Part shown: positions 34,187-43,738 of the stretch, piece by piece | How positions within the stretch are numbered: the first letter of the stretch is position 1 | Layout of the letters: each line of letters opens with the position of its first letter | Assembly (NCBI RefSeq): GCF_000021685.1 | Contig: NC_011959.1 | Span: forward strand, 1,302,001 to 1,366,000 | Direction of reading: 5' to 3' | DNA length: 64,000 nt | Source: Thermomicrobium roseum DSM 5159 | GTDB taxonomy: Bacteria; Chloroflexota; Chloroflexia; Thermomicrobiales; Thermomicrobiaceae | Notes under the pieces: model-generated | Database searches by the model: none | What the model was told of the DNA's origin: nothing | The model's input: the letters and a program-made list of their open reading frames with translations, nothing else | Program-made: the position numbers and the translations under genes

Positions 34187-34840
34187 GTGCAACAGTGGGT
34201 CACCGAGACGTTGGTCGCGCTGGGCTATCTCGGTCTCTTTCTGCTCCTCATCGCTGAGACGATCTTCCCGCCGATCCCGTCCGAAGTGGTGTTGCCGCTC
34301 GCTGGGTTCCTCGCTGGCCGGGGATTTCTCGATGTCCGCCTCGCTATCGTCGTCGCGACGCTCGGCTCCTACACCGCGGCCACTCTCCTCTACACGGTCG
34401 GACGGTTCGGCGGCCGGAGCGCGCTTCTCCGTTTCGGAGCATGGCTGCACCTCGATCCCGCGACGGTCGCCTCGGCCGATCGCTGGTTCCTCCGCTGGGG
34501 ATCGCTCGTCGTGCTCTGGGGTCGGCTCGTACCGGTGGCCCGCAGCGTCGTGTCCGTCCCGGCCGGTACCTTCCGCATGCCCTTCTGGCGTTTCAGTGCG
34601 CTGACGATCGTCGGGAGCGGTGCGTGGAACACGGCCCTGATCGGGAGCGGCTGGCTGCTGGGTGAAAACTGGGAACTCGTTGCCGCATGGGTCGACCGCT
34701 ACACGACGGCAGTCGTCGTGCTGGCAGCACTCGGGCTCGCCGCGCTCGGCGTGCTGGCGATCCGGCGACGTTCCCGCTGGCTCCCACGCCTCCTGCGTCA
34801 GCAGGCACCGTCGTCGCACCGTCACGAGAATCGGCGATAG
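34187..34840 (+). CDS. DedA-family membrane protein
   Basis: 217 residues, about five helices. ETIFPPIPSEVVLPLAGFLAG, GRFGG and GRLVPVARSVVSVPAG match the DedA/VTT family, members of which move undecaprenyl phosphate or other lipids across the membrane. The glutamate and arginine in those motifs are the conserved charged residues. GTG 34187 is the best start although AAGGAG lies 12 nt upstream, farther than usual. It converges on the F420-type oxidoreductase gene. Confidence 0.87.
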   Translation: MQQWVTETLVALGYLGLFLLLIAETIFPPIPSEVVLPLAGFLAGRGFLDVRLAIVVATLGSYTAATLLYTVGRFGGRSALLRFGAWLHLDPATVASADRWFLRWGSLVVLWGRLVPVARSVVSVPAGTFRMPFWRFSALTIVGSGAWNTALIGSGWLLGENWELVAAWVDRYTTAVVVLAALGLAALGVLAIRRRSRWLPRLLRQQAPSSHRHENRR

Positions 34841-34933
34841 GATAATCGACCCGTCGGGCGGACGTACGAGCACGACCGCGCGGTCACCGGTCAGCTGGCA
34901 CACCAGGTGAGCAGGCGCACTAGTCCGGGCGAT

Positions 34934-35869
34934 TCACTCAGCGCGATCGAGCACTTCCAAAACACGACCCAGCTGCTCCAGCCCCTCCAGCGTATTCGGC
35001 TCGATCCGCAGCTGCAGATGTTGGATCCCCGCACGAGCGTACGCCCGAAACTCCTCGGCGATCTCCTCCGGCGTCCCGCGCACCGGATCAGCGACCACAC
35101 CATAGATACGCCCGTGGCCGGGAAAGGCGACCAACGCTGAGGCCGAGAGCGTCACGCTCGACCAGTCCCGCCCGACATCCCGACAGGCCGCTCGAAACGC
35201 CTCGATCTGCGGCCCGAGCCCGCTCGCTCGGTTTCCGGTGAAGTCGTAGTAGGTATTCCAGATATCGGCATATTGGGCAGCCAGCCGGAGAACCCGCGGA
35301 CCGTTCCCGCCGACCAGGATGGGCGGCCCCTGCGAGCGTGGGCCGCGCGGTCGCAGCAAGCAATCGCGCACTGTGTAGAATTCACCCGCGTAGTCGATCC
35401 AACCGTTGCGCAGTAGACCGTGGACGATCGCCAGCGCTTCGGCGAACCGACTGACACGTCGCTCCCAGGGAAAACCGAAGCGGCGAAATTCCTGCTCCGT
35501 GTTCCCGGCTCCCAACCCGAGGATCAATCGCCCTCCCGAAATCTCGTTGACCGTTTCCGCCATCTTGGCGATCAGTGCCGGATTGCGCCAGTTGGTACAG
35601 AGAACGAGCGTTCCCAGCGTGATCCGCTTCGTGACCGCGGCGAAGGCGGAAAGGAGCGACCAGCATTCCCAGATCCCTTCTGGTTCACCGTCCGGTGTGC
35701 GGTAAAGAAGATGATCCACGACCCAGAGCGAGTCGAGCCCGATCTCCTCGGCGAGGCGTGCCATCGCCTCGAGATCGCTCCAGCGCGGAAGACGCCCATT
35801 CCAGCGATACTCCCCTTGGGGGACCAGAATGCCGATCCGCAGCGGTCGGTTGCGCATCGCACTGGTCAT
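34934..35869 (-). CDS. F420-type luciferase-like (LLM) oxidoreductase
   Basis: 311 residues, a bacterial-luciferase-fold flavin or F420 enzyme. LAEEIGLDSLWVVDHLLY, TLGTLVLCTNWRNPALIAKMA, GGRLILGLGAGN and the PILVGGNGPRVLRLAAQYAD segment are typical of this class. Substrate unknown. ATG 35869 has GGAGGG at 7 nt; the frame stays open to 36388 but without support. It is divergent from the MFS gene. Confidence 0.88.
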   Translation of the reverse strand: MTSAMRNRPLRIGILVPQGEYRWNGRLPRWSDLEAMARLAEEIGLDSLWVVDHLLYRTPDGEPEGIWECWSLLSAFAAVTKRITLGTLVLCTNWRNPALIAKMAETVNEISGGRLILGLGAGNTEQEFRRFGFPWERRVSRFAEALAIVHGLLRNGWIDYAGEFYTVRDCLLRPRGPRSQGPPILVGGNGPRVLRLAAQYADIWNTYYDFTGNRASGLGPQIEAFRAACRDVGRDWSSVTLSASALVAFPGHGRIYGVVADPVRGTPEEIAEEFRAYARAGIQHLQLRIEPNTLEGLEQLGRVLEVLDRAE

Positions 35870-36354
35870 TCGCCATCCCTCCTCGCACTCGGCCACGCTC
35901 CATCCGAGATCGTTTTTCGCGCGTTCGCGGGCAGAGCGCAACCAGACAGGCAAGAAAGGGCCCGCTGCGGTCTCGCAGTGGCTCCGCACCGAGTGCTCAC
36001 GGTCAGCAGTCGCGCCCGCAGCGACGAGCGCGCCTCCGACGATGCTGGTAGACGATGCCGTTCGTGCCACACCAGGCAGCCCACGACCGAGCGGCCCGTA
36101 CGAGCGATCAGGCTCGATTCCCAGCGGGGACCGAGCAGATCGCCCATGGGTCGCACGGACCGGCTCGCCAACGCCGGTGCTCTGCCGAGGAGCGACCGCT
36201 TGCTCGGCAACGCGCGGGGTCGGCTGCAGACGCGTCGCGACCGGACTCGCTCGAAACGAGTCCCCTGGCAAAACGCAGTGAGCGCGTGCGAACACTGCTC
36301 CGGCCTGTTCGCCAGCCTCCTCGCGTGCGATAGGATGAGGCACGGGAGGACAGG
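35870..36354. other. Intergenic region between divergent genes
   Basis: 485 nt separating the LLM oxidoreductase (leftward) and MFS transporter (rightward). Both strands stay open over long stretches, which is a GC-rich artefact. Only a GGGAGG ribosome site near 36346 and a weak TAGGAT hexamer near 36330 suggest the rightward promoter. Confidence 0.35.
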
Positions 36355-37551
36355 ATGGAACGCGGGCAACGCTCGGAAGAGCGAGCACGACTGGCGACCT
36401 TCATGCTCGGTCACTTCAGCGTCGATTTCATGAGCGGGCTCCTGCCAGCCCTCTACCCACTGCTCGCGCGCGAACTCGGTCTCGATTACAGCCAGATCGG
36501 CACCCTCGCCCTGGCCTACACTGCGGCTGTCTCGCTGACGCAGCCGTTTTTCGGTTACCTGGCGGATCGCTGGGGTGTGCGGCGGCTCGCGCCGCTGAGT
36601 CTCCTGTGGTCCGGCATCTTCCTCGGCCTATACGGTCTCGTCCGTCGCCCGGAACTGCTCTACCCGTTCGCCTTCCTGGCCGGGTTCGGATCGGGCGCGT
36701 ACCACCCGATCGGCGCATCGCGGGCCGCGGCGCTCGCCCGGGAGCACCAGCGGAACACGACGATGTCGATCTACACCGTGAGCGGCACCATCGGCTATGC
36801 ACTCGGCCCCTTGGCCGGGGTGATCCTCTTCCGCGTCTTCGGGCTCATGGGCACGCTCGTCACCGTCCCGATCGGGCTCCTCGCCGCCGCCCTCGTTCGG
36901 TGGGGACTCGGCCATTTCGCCGAGTCGCTTGCACCGTCGGACCGCCGGAGCGGCGGCGAGACTCGTCAGGCGATCGCCTGGCGAGCGCTCCTGCCGATCC
37001 TCGCAGTGGTCATGTTGCGGAGCTGGGCCTTCATGACCGTCGCCACCTTCGCCCCAGTGTGGTATCGCGAACTCGGCTACGAAGTGCTCTACGGTGTCGT
37101 CGCGACCGTCATCGTGGCCAGTGGAGCCGCCGGGACACTCCTCGGCGGTTTCTTGGCGGACCGCCTCGGCTCCTGGCGCGTCCTATTGGGTTCGCTCGGG
37201 CTGGCGATCCCTGCCCTCCTCGCCTTTGCCGCGACGACGAGCCCGCTCGGCCTGCTCGCCGCGGCCAGCTTCGGTCTTTTGGCCGATGCCTCTATCTCCA
37301 TCACGTTGGTCGCAGCGCAGCGCTTGCTGCCTGGTCGCGCCGGCGTCGCCTCCGGTTTCATCCTCGGGATGGGCTTCGTCACCGGCGGGATCGGCGCACC
37401 CGTGACCGGTTGGATCGCCGATCGGATCAGCTTGCAGGCAGCGCTCGGCCTGACCGCATTGGCACTGGTTGCCGCGCTCGCACTCTGCTGGTCGATCCCG
37501 GCCACAGCCCTGCGGCGACCGGCGCTCGCACCTGTAGGCAGCCGCTCCTGA
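36355..37551 (+). CDS. MFS transporter (fosmidomycin-resistance-like)
   Basis: 398 residues with twelve predicted helices. The opening HFSVDFMSGLLPALYP, then TQPFFGYLADRWGVRRL and FGSGAYHPIGAS, match the Fsr branch of the major facilitator superfamily, generally drug or small-molecule exporters. ATG 36355 follows GGGAGGACAG. A strong hairpin covers its stop codon region. Confidence 0.85.
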   Translation: MERGQRSEERARLATFMLGHFSVDFMSGLLPALYPLLARELGLDYSQIGTLALAYTAAVSLTQPFFGYLADRWGVRRLAPLSLLWSGIFLGLYGLVRRPELLYPFAFLAGFGSGAYHPIGASRAAALAREHQRNTTMSIYTVSGTIGYALGPLAGVILFRVFGLMGTLVTVPIGLLAAALVRWGLGHFAESLAPSDRRSGGETRQAIAWRALLPILAVVMLRSWAFMTVATFAPVWYRELGYEVLYGVVATVIVASGAAGTLLGGFLADRLGSWRVLLGSLGLAIPALLAFAATTSPLGLLAAASFGLLADASISITLVAAQRLLPGRAGVASGFILGMGFVTGGIGAPVTGWIADRISLQAALGLTALALVAALALCWSIPATALRRPALAPVGSRS

Positions 37552-37584
37552 CTGCCCGAGCCGGGCCACTCCGGCGCGGGCAGT
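37551..37584. terminator. Bidirectional terminator-like hairpin
   Basis: ACTGCCCG (37551-37558) pairs with CGGGCAGT (37577-37584), with an inner CCGG/CCGG pair. It sits between the convergent MFS gene and the unrecognised gene at 37608. T-runs are absent on both sides, so termination by this hairpin alone is unsure. Confidence 0.45.
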
Positions 37585-37607
37585 CAGCGTTGAGTCAGGT
37601 AGCGCTA

Positions 37608-38513
37608 TCAGCGGTAGCGGTTGTAGGCGAACTCGATAAAGCGATCGTCGAGATTCAGCGCGGCGGCGACCAGCTGCGGGCCATTCCGCGGAATCAGGGC
37701 GCGGGCATCGGGCTGCTCGATCTGACCGAGCGAGACTTTGACCAGATACTCGCGGTACTCCTCGAAGTACGGCAAAAGATGCCGGAGGATGGCGTAACGG
37801 TCGACCGAGCGGATCACCTCGATCATGGTCTCGATCACGCTGATGACCGTCTCGTAGCCGACTTCTTCCTGCCTCCAGTCCAGCTCGAGGTTGGGCAGTG
37901 GACGCCCGAGTTCGCGGAGCAAAGACGGATCGGCGGTGATGACTTCTTCGAGAAGCGAGTCAACGCTGTAGACCGGATCAGCCAGCTTGGACAGCGCCTC
38001 CATCGCTCGCTTCGCCCAGAGCCAACACCCGCGGGTCTCCTCGACGGTGATCCCGAGCTTGTCGCCGACCATTGTGTCCCCACTCAGGGTGTACACGATT
38101 CCCAACGACTCGCGCACCCAGTCGCAACCAGCCGGCTCATTGTGCCCGAGCCAGATTGCGGCATCGCCGCCATCCGGTTCACCCGGATCGTCAGAAGCGA
38201 GATCGAGCCACTTTTCGACGCCGAGCTCGCGCGCCAGCTGATAACCGTACTCGCCAAGCGTGCCGAAGTGGTAGACGAACCGACACATCCCGAGATCAGG
38301 AGCCACCCGTCGCAGATACTCCCAGTCGTCGTCGGAGAGAGTCTCCAGCTTATCGAATCTGACGTAATGCCAGAACCAGCACGCCCAATAGCTGAGATCG
38401 CCGAGCTGAGCGTCGAAATAACCATTGTTGTCGTACCAGCCGCGGTATGCCTCCTTGTAGAGGCGTTCGTAATGCCAACGATCGAAGTGCTCATAGAAGC
38501 TGATGTCGTCCAT
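37608..38513 (-). CDS. Uncharacterised acidic, aromatic-rich protein
   Basis: 301 residues, soluble, unusually rich in Trp, Tyr, Asp and Glu in the N-terminal half (for example HFDRWHYERLYKEAY and YWACWFWHYVRFD). No membrane helix or signal peptide is visible and I recognise no family. The C-terminal half has long helices (VISVIETMIEVIRSVDRY). ATG 38513 is supported by AAGGAGG. It lies between an MFS transporter and a cupin/metE pair, neither of which suggests a function. The clear codon pattern and ribosome site argue that it is real. Confidence 0.72.
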   Translation of the reverse strand: MDDISFYEHFDRWHYERLYKEAYRGWYDNNGYFDAQLGDLSYWACWFWHYVRFDKLETLSDDDWEYLRRVAPDLGMCRFVYHFGTLGEYGYQLARELGVEKWLDLASDDPGEPDGGDAAIWLGHNEPAGCDWVRESLGIVYTLSGDTMVGDKLGITVEETRGCWLWAKRAMEALSKLADPVYSVDSLLEEVITADPSLLRELGRPLPNLELDWRQEEVGYETVISVIETMIEVIRSVDRYAILRHLLPYFEEYREYLVKVSLGQIEQPDARALIPRNGPQLVAAALNLDDRFIEFAYNRYR

Positions 38514-38996
38514 CGCGCGTCCTCCTTGCGCTCGTCCGGACCGACCGTCATCGTCAGTCTCGTCTCGGCGCGAGAACACAGGTGTTCCCGTCCCGGGCAG
38601 TTCGCTCGCGGATCATGTCAGGCCAGCCTCCGTCGTCGAGCCGCGCTCGCAGCGGCCCGGTCGACTCCGGGGCGTCCGCTCGCCCTCTGCAGCGTCCCGA
38701 CGCTCGGTCATCGAGGCCGGGTACCCCGCTGGACCGCGCCGGAGACACCGACATCCGCCGTACCCGAGCGCACACCGGTGCCCCAGGCGCGAGTGTCCAG
38801 CGCAGTCGAAGGCCCGCCGTTGCGACGCGAGTCCCCGGAGTGCACCGCCAGCCGGACGCAGCGATGCTCTGCGCCGCGAGAAAGCGGAGTGACTCGTGAC
38901 ATCCCCAGGGTCTCGCGCCCGCGATCGGGTCCGCTCGCCTGCGAGCCTGCCACCTACCACCAAGAGTCAGCCAACCGATCGGCTGCTCCTCGCTCC
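38514..38996. other. Intergenic region, nothing recognised
   Basis: 483 nt upstream of the uncharacterised gene and downstream of the cupin gene, both leftward. Several overlapping open frames on both strands are Arg/Ser-rich shadows. No RNA, repeat or promoter pair stands out. Confidence 0.4.
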
Positions 38997-39350
38997 TCAG
39001 GCGCACTCGTCGGACGCAGCGAGCCGCTCCAGATAGTCCTCCCGAACCGGATGAAAGATATCGTAAAAGACGACCGCTTCGAGCGCCTCTGCCTCGTGTT
39101 CCATACCCGAAGGAATATGGATCGCCTCGAACGGCCCGAGCACCCGCTCCTCGTCACCGATGCGGAAGCGCAGCCGGCCACTGATGACGAGACACATCTG
39201 TTCGTGCGGATGAGCATGCGCCGGCGTCTTCGCCCCGGCTGGTGCCTCCACGCGGACGAGCATGAGCTGATCGCCGGCGAACGGCCGCAAGGTGAATGGG
39301 CCGAACGGCATGACGGGAAGCGAACGCGTATCGACCGCCTGGCCCATCAT
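38997..39350 (-). CDS. Single-domain cupin protein
   Basis: 117 residues forming one cupin barrel. Motif 1 is HAHPHEQMCLVISGRLRF with three His and a Glu able to bind metal; motif 2 is IPSGMEHEAEAL. Function may be an isomerase, a dioxygenase or a sensor; not inferable. Two ATG codons (39350, 39347) are equal candidates. The gene starts 25 nt after the metE stop, so it is likely co-transcribed with metE. Confidence 0.82.
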   Translation of the reverse strand: MMGQAVDTRSLPVMPFGPFTLRPFAGDQLMLVRVEAPAGAKTPAHAHPHEQMCLVISGRLRFRIGDEERVLGPFEAIHIPSGMEHEAEALEAVVFYDIFHPVREDYLERLAASDECA

Positions 39351-39375
39351 CGCCCCCGTGAGCAGTTCCTCAGCT

Positions 39376-41667
39376 TCACTGGCCCTGCGCTGTGAAGCGC
39401 GCGCGGAGTCGGCGCGCGGCTTCGACCATGTTGCTGAGCGATGGCCAAACCTCCTCCGGACGCCGGGTCTTGAGTCCGCAGTCCGGATTGACCCACAGCT
39501 GCTCCGGTCGCAGGAATGCGAGCGCACGCTCCAGCAGCTCGAGCATCTCCTCGACGCTCGGGATCCGCGCGGAGTGGACGTCGTAGACGCCCGGACCAAT
39601 CTGCCGCGGGTAGCGGTACTCCTGGAACGCCTGCAGGAGCTCTCCCCGACTCCGACTGTTCTCGATCGAGATGACGTCCGCGTCGAGCGCGTCGATCGCC
39701 TCGATGATGTCGTTGAACTCGCTGTAGCACATGTGCGAGTGGATTTGCGTGTCGTCACGAACGCCCGAACTCGCCAGGCGGAAGGCGCGCACGGCCCACT
39801 CGAGGTACTCCGGCCAGTCTGCTCGACGCAAGGGAAGCCCCTCACGGAGCGCCGGCTCGTCGATCTGGATCATGCTGATCCCGGCAGCCTCCAGGTCACG
39901 AACCTCGTCGCGCAGCGCCAGCGCGATCTGGTACGCGACCTCGCGTCGCGGGATATCTTCCCGGACGAACGACCAGTTCAGGATCGTCACCGGACCGGTC
40001 AGCATGCCTTTGACCGGTTTCTCGGTCAGCGACTGCGCACACCGACTCACTTCAACTGTCATCGGTCGTGGTCGCGCCACATCACCGAAGATGATCGGCG
40101 GTCTGACCACGCGGCTCCCGTACGACTGCACCCAGCCATGTTCGGTCAGGACGAATCCTTCCAGTTGCTCGGCGAAGTACTCCACCATGTCGGCACGCTC
40201 GTACTCGCCGTGCACCAGGACATCCAGCCCGATCTCCTCCTGACGCCGGATGACCTCGGCGATCCGCTCGCGGATGAACCCCCAATAGTCCTCATCCGAG
40301 AGCTTGCCGGCACGCCAGCGTGCACGGGCCTGGCGGACGTCCGGCGTTTGCGGAAAGCTGCCGATCGTCGTCGTCGGAAAGAGGGGAAGGTGGAAGCGCG
40401 CCCGCTGGAGCGGTTCGCGCATCTCGTACGGCGACTGGCGCCGGAAGTCGTCCTCGGTGAGCGCAGCCAGCCGCTCGCGCACGTCGCGCCGGTAGACCCG
40501 AACCTCGTCCAGCGCCAGGCGAAACGCCTCCGCGTTCTGCTCGAGCTCTTCCAGAATGGCTGCACGTCCCTCGTTGAGTGCACGCGTCAAGATCACCAAC
40601 TCTTCCAGTCGTTGCTCAGCGAACGCCAGCAATGCGCGCACTGCAGCCGGGAGCTTGGTTTCCAGTCGCACGTCGTGCGGGAGATGCAAGAGCGTGCAGG
40701 ACGGCTGGACCCAGATACGCTCCGGCTCCACATGCTCGGCGATCTCTTCCAGCTTCTCGAGAGCTTCCACAAGATTCGTTCGCCAGATGTTGCGCCCATT
40801 CACGACTCCCGCACCGATCACCTTCCCCTGGGGGAAGCCGTGCCGGTTGAGCAAAGCTCGGTTACCGTCGTCCCGCACGAAGTCCAGACCGATCCCTTCG
40901 ATCGGCAGACTCATGACGACGTCCCAACTCGCATCGTCGAGACTGCCATAGTAGGTCTGCAGCATCAGCTTCGGACGAGCGCTCGCTTCGCCGAGCACGC
41001 GATAGGCTGCCCGGAGCAGCTGCAACTCTTCGTCGCTGCGATCCTGCACGAGAACCGGCTCGTCCATCTGGACCCACTCGGCACCAGCCCGTGCGAGCCG
41101 CTCCAAGACCTCCTGGTAGATCGGGAGCAATTGCTCCAGGTGCTCGCGCAACGGCCGCTGGTGATACTTGCCGAGGAGCAAAAGCGAAATCGGGCCCAGC
41201 AGAACCGGCTTGGCCGGTCGTCCCAAGAGCGACGTCGCCTCGGCGAACTCGAGGAAGGGCTTGGCGCTGGCCAGACGCGGACCAGGCGCATCGAATTCCG
41301 GTACGAGATAGTGGTAGTTGGTATCGAACCACTTCGTCAACTCGAGCGCTGGAACACCCGGTGCCCCCCGCGCCATGGCGAAGTAGGTCGGCAGACTGAC
41401 TTCTGGCTCGGCCGAGCCGAACCGGGACGGCACGAGCCCGACCAGACAGATCGTATCCAGGACATGGTCGTAGAGGCTGAAATCGTTACAGGGAATCTGA
41501 TCGATCCCGGCCTGGAACTGCACACGCCACGCCGCTTCGCGGACTGCTCGAGCCGTCTCCTGCAAGGCCGCTGCATCAGCCTCACCGGCCCAGTAACGCT
41601 CGAGGGCCCGCTTCAGTTCACGCTGCTTGCCGATTCGGGGATAGCCGAGGACCGAGCTCTGGGCCAT
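39376..41667 (-). CDS. metE: Cobalamin-independent methionine synthase
   Basis: 763 residues, the full two-barrel MetE. It transfers a methyl group from methyl-tetrahydrofolate polyglutamate to homocysteine without B12. The start LGYPRIGKQRELKRALE, the C-terminal barrel opening TTTIGSFPQTPDVRQAR, and the zinc-site motif HSHMCYSEFND with His and Cys are all intact; a last Cys is in VNPDCGLKTR. ATG 41667 follows GGAGAGAGGGAG. A good promoter lies just upstream. It belongs to the same metabolic neighbourhood as the folate genes. Confidence 0.96.
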   Translation of the reverse strand: MAQSSVLGYPRIGKQRELKRALERYWAGEADAAALQETARAVREAAWRVQFQAGIDQIPCNDFSLYDHVLDTICLVGLVPSRFGSAEPEVSLPTYFAMARGAPGVPALELTKWFDTNYHYLVPEFDAPGPRLASAKPFLEFAEATSLLGRPAKPVLLGPISLLLLGKYHQRPLREHLEQLLPIYQEVLERLARAGAEWVQMDEPVLVQDRSDEELQLLRAAYRVLGEASARPKLMLQTYYGSLDDASWDVVMSLPIEGIGLDFVRDDGNRALLNRHGFPQGKVIGAGVVNGRNIWRTNLVEALEKLEEIAEHVEPERIWVQPSCTLLHLPHDVRLETKLPAAVRALLAFAEQRLEELVILTRALNEGRAAILEELEQNAEAFRLALDEVRVYRRDVRERLAALTEDDFRRQSPYEMREPLQRARFHLPLFPTTTIGSFPQTPDVRQARARWRAGKLSDEDYWGFIRERIAEVIRRQEEIGLDVLVHGEYERADMVEYFAEQLEGFVLTEHGWVQSYGSRVVRPPIIFGDVARPRPMTVEVSRCAQSLTEKPVKGMLTGPVTILNWSFVREDIPRREVAYQIALALRDEVRDLEAAGISMIQIDEPALREGLPLRRADWPEYLEWAVRAFRLASSGVRDDTQIHSHMCYSEFNDIIEAIDALDADVISIENSRSRGELLQAFQEYRYPRQIGPGVYDVHSARIPSVEEMLELLERALAFLRPEQLWVNPDCGLKTRRPEEVWPSLSNMVEAARRLRARFTAQGQ

Positions 41668-41732
41668 GCGCTCCCTCTCTCCTCTGTTCGGTTCACTCAG
41701 GCTTGCGATCGCTCATCACGACTCGCTCGGCG

Positions 41733-41761
41733 ACGATAACACGCGATGAGCGCATCGTCAA
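41733..41761 (-). promoter_or_regulatory. Putative metE promoter
   Basis: On the minus strand TTGACG (41756-41761) and TATCGT (41733-41738) are spaced 17 nt apart, ending about 65 nt before the metE start. I see no SAM or cobalamin riboswitch between it and the gene, so any regulation is likely by protein. Confidence 0.5.
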
Positions 41762-41822
41762 AGGGCAGACGAGCGCTCGCTGGATCGCGAGCCGGCCGAA
41801 ACAGGCGTTGCGGACGCGAAAC

Positions 41823-41850
41823 GGGGAGGCACGCTGGTGCGCACCTCCCC
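41823..41850. terminator. Terminator-like hairpin
   Basis: GGGGAGG (41823-41829) pairs with CCTCCCC (41844-41850). It lies 24 nt after the stop of the leftward gene at 41874 and upstream of the metE promoter, as expected of a terminator. A short T-tract follows on each strand. Confidence 0.55.
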
Positions 41851-41873
41851 GCCTTTCTCGAGCGCCGATCTCT

Positions 41874-42341
41874 TCAGGACTCAGCACCGTCGGCGCTGGC
41901 CCCCTCACTGACCAGTCGCCGGATCATGCGTGCGACCTCCGGCCTCATGAAGTAGATCCGCCGGCCTGGAGCATCGTCGCCACCCGTCCGAAACTCGACC
42001 GGCTCCTCTTTGTGTGGGAAACGCCGCATCGCGTGGCCAACCGAACTGAGTCGCCCACCGATAACGCGGGCTGGTACCCCCAGCGCCCGCTCGAGATCCA
42101 CCATCGGGTACCCCTCAGGGCGCTTGGCGATCTCCGCCAGGATCTGCCGCGCACCGTCCTGCAGGCGGCTCCAGAACTGCCGGAACTCTTCGAACGTCCA
42201 CGGTTCACGCTCACCGAGTGGTCGCACACCCTCACTGACCTCGAACTCTCCTGTCGTCAGTCCAGCGAGTCGTTGCAGAACTTCCTGAATCGCCCCAATC
42301 TCTTGCGAGTCTCCCTCGATCGTGATGACGATTCGCGCCAT
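41874..42341 (-). CDS. Uncharacterised protein with a probable C-terminal winged helix
   Basis: 155 residues. The first 45 residues (MARIVITIEGDSQEIGAIQ) look like a small alpha-beta domain; a linker rich in Trp, Phe and Glu follows; the last 75 residues (LAEIAKRPEGYPMVDLERA, then a basic helix) have the character of a winged-helix domain. I do not recognise a family. ATG 42341 is supported by GGAGGAAG. A small DNA-binding or regulatory protein is a guess. Confidence 0.65.
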   Translation of the reverse strand: MARIVITIEGDSQEIGAIQEVLQRLAGLTTGEFEVSEGVRPLGEREPWTFEEFRQFWSRLQDGARQILAEIAKRPEGYPMVDLERALGVPARVIGGRLSSVGHAMRRFPHKEEPVEFRTGGDDAPGRRIYFMRPEVARMIRRLVSEGASADGAES

Positions 42342-42440
42342 CGCTTCCTCCCGAAGCACCGATTCACACTATCAACACAGGAATCATACTCTCACTCTGC
42401 ATTGCGCGCAAGCCCTCCTATCCACCCTTTTTCTTCCGAA

Positions 42441-43649
42441 TCACTCTCCCTGAGTGTTCTGTTCATCGATCAGAGCGAACCAGCTGCTCGGAATCGTCCC
42501 GACCACCGGAAGAATACGCGCCGGCGCGAAATACGGAAAATCGAACTCGACTGGTTCTCCAGCTCTCTTTCCTGGCACAGGCATGAGGCGAGCCGTGAGT
42601 GGTTTCCCCAAACGGGTGGCGAGCGTCGCGGTATCGAGAACGATGGCGGCGAGCTGCTCGACTGTCGTCTCGCCAGGCAAGGGAACGACATCGAGCCCGA
42701 CGCCGCAGACCGCTGCCGCAGCGAGCAAAAGCGGTAACGAAACCGATTCATAGCCCGCTCGCAACCCGAGCACCGCGTCTTCCAGAACAGGCAACATCAC
42801 GCCACAGAACCCGGTGCGCGGTACCGGAATGTCGCGCAGAACGCGCGTCAGCGACGCGATTACCGTCAGCGTTCCCACTCCCCCGAAGGGTTGGACACCG
42901 AGCCGCTCGATCGCGCCAGCGATACTGCGCGTGATCTCCGGGTGCGGTGCCAGGGAGACGTCGATGCCGAGAAAGCGCGCCCCCACCTCCCCCGCCAATC
43001 GTTCCGCAACGGCAGCGAGTTGGCGCGCCCGGGCCGTCAAGCGCTCACGCAACCGACGCTCAGCTTCAGCCAATGACTGCGCGCCGGCGAAGGCCTCGCC
43101 TACCTCGTCCGCCGCCTCCCATGCGACCGAAAACGCGAGCGGTCCACCGTCATGGTACGCTGCCGGAAAGAACGGGATACCCGGTGGGCAGAGTGTCAGT
43201 GCCGCGAAACGTAAATTGCCCAGACCTGCCGGTGTTCGGCGGGAGAGTGCCGCGATGATCTCGGCAGCCCAGCGGACTGCTGGCAACGAGAGCGTCCCCT
43301 TTTCGTCGGTCACTGCGAGTGCCGCGAAAAGGCGTTCCTCAGCCACCAATGCCTCGAGCAGACTCGGGCACCAGGCGAGTTCCCGAGGACGGACCGGCCC
43401 CATCGAGACATAGTCGAAACCCCACGCCTCCGCCAGCCGACACAGTGCGCTCGCCAGCGCTTCCGTCTCCCCCGGAGCGACGATCGTCGGAAACGGCTGC
43501 GTGGCCAGCCGTACCGATTGCAGCTCGAGACCGCTCTCAGCACAGCCGGCACGCACCCGCTCGACGACACGACCGAGCTCTTCTCCACCCACGATCCGCC
43601 CACCGTTCCAGGTGCTCGTCCACCCCACGGTTACCGCTCTGACACGCAC
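42441..43649 (-). CDS. DUF711 family protein
   Basis: 402 residues resembling the DUF711 (UPF0210-type) proteins of unknown function. LATQPFPTIV and WGFDYVSMGPVRP in the first third, NLRFAALTLCPPGIPFFPAAYHDG in the middle and GVGLDVVPLPGETT near the end are features I associate with this family. A pyruvate-formate-lyase-like fold has been reported for relatives, but no enzyme activity is established. GTG 43649 has GGGAGG at 6 nt; the frame opens further to 43700. It is divergent from the beta-lactamase-fold gene. Confidence 0.75.
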   Translation of the reverse strand: MRVRAVTVGWTSTWNGGRIVGGEELGRVVERVRAGCAESGLELQSVRLATQPFPTIVAPGETEALASALCRLAEAWGFDYVSMGPVRPRELAWCPSLLEALVAEERLFAALAVTDEKGTLSLPAVRWAAEIIAALSRRTPAGLGNLRFAALTLCPPGIPFFPAAYHDGGPLAFSVAWEAADEVGEAFAGAQSLAEAERRLRERLTARARQLAAVAERLAGEVGARFLGIDVSLAPHPEITRSIAGAIERLGVQPFGGVGTLTVIASLTRVLRDIPVPRTGFCGVMLPVLEDAVLGLRAGYESVSLPLLLAAAAVCGVGLDVVPLPGETTVEQLAAIVLDTATLATRLGKPLTARLMPVPGKRAGEPVEFDFPYFAPARILPVVGTIPSSWFALIDEQNTQGE

Positions 43650-43738
43650 GGCTCGCCTCCCACGAGATATCGCTCGTCCTTCACCGGCGTATACTGCCAT
43701 GAGTGCCGAGGATGGGGAGCAGCGGGGTAGGCCCGACG

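Noticed and set aside
41668..41755. Riboswitch upstream of metE
   Set aside because: The leader between the putative promoter and metE is short and shows neither SAM nor cobalamin riboswitch cores.
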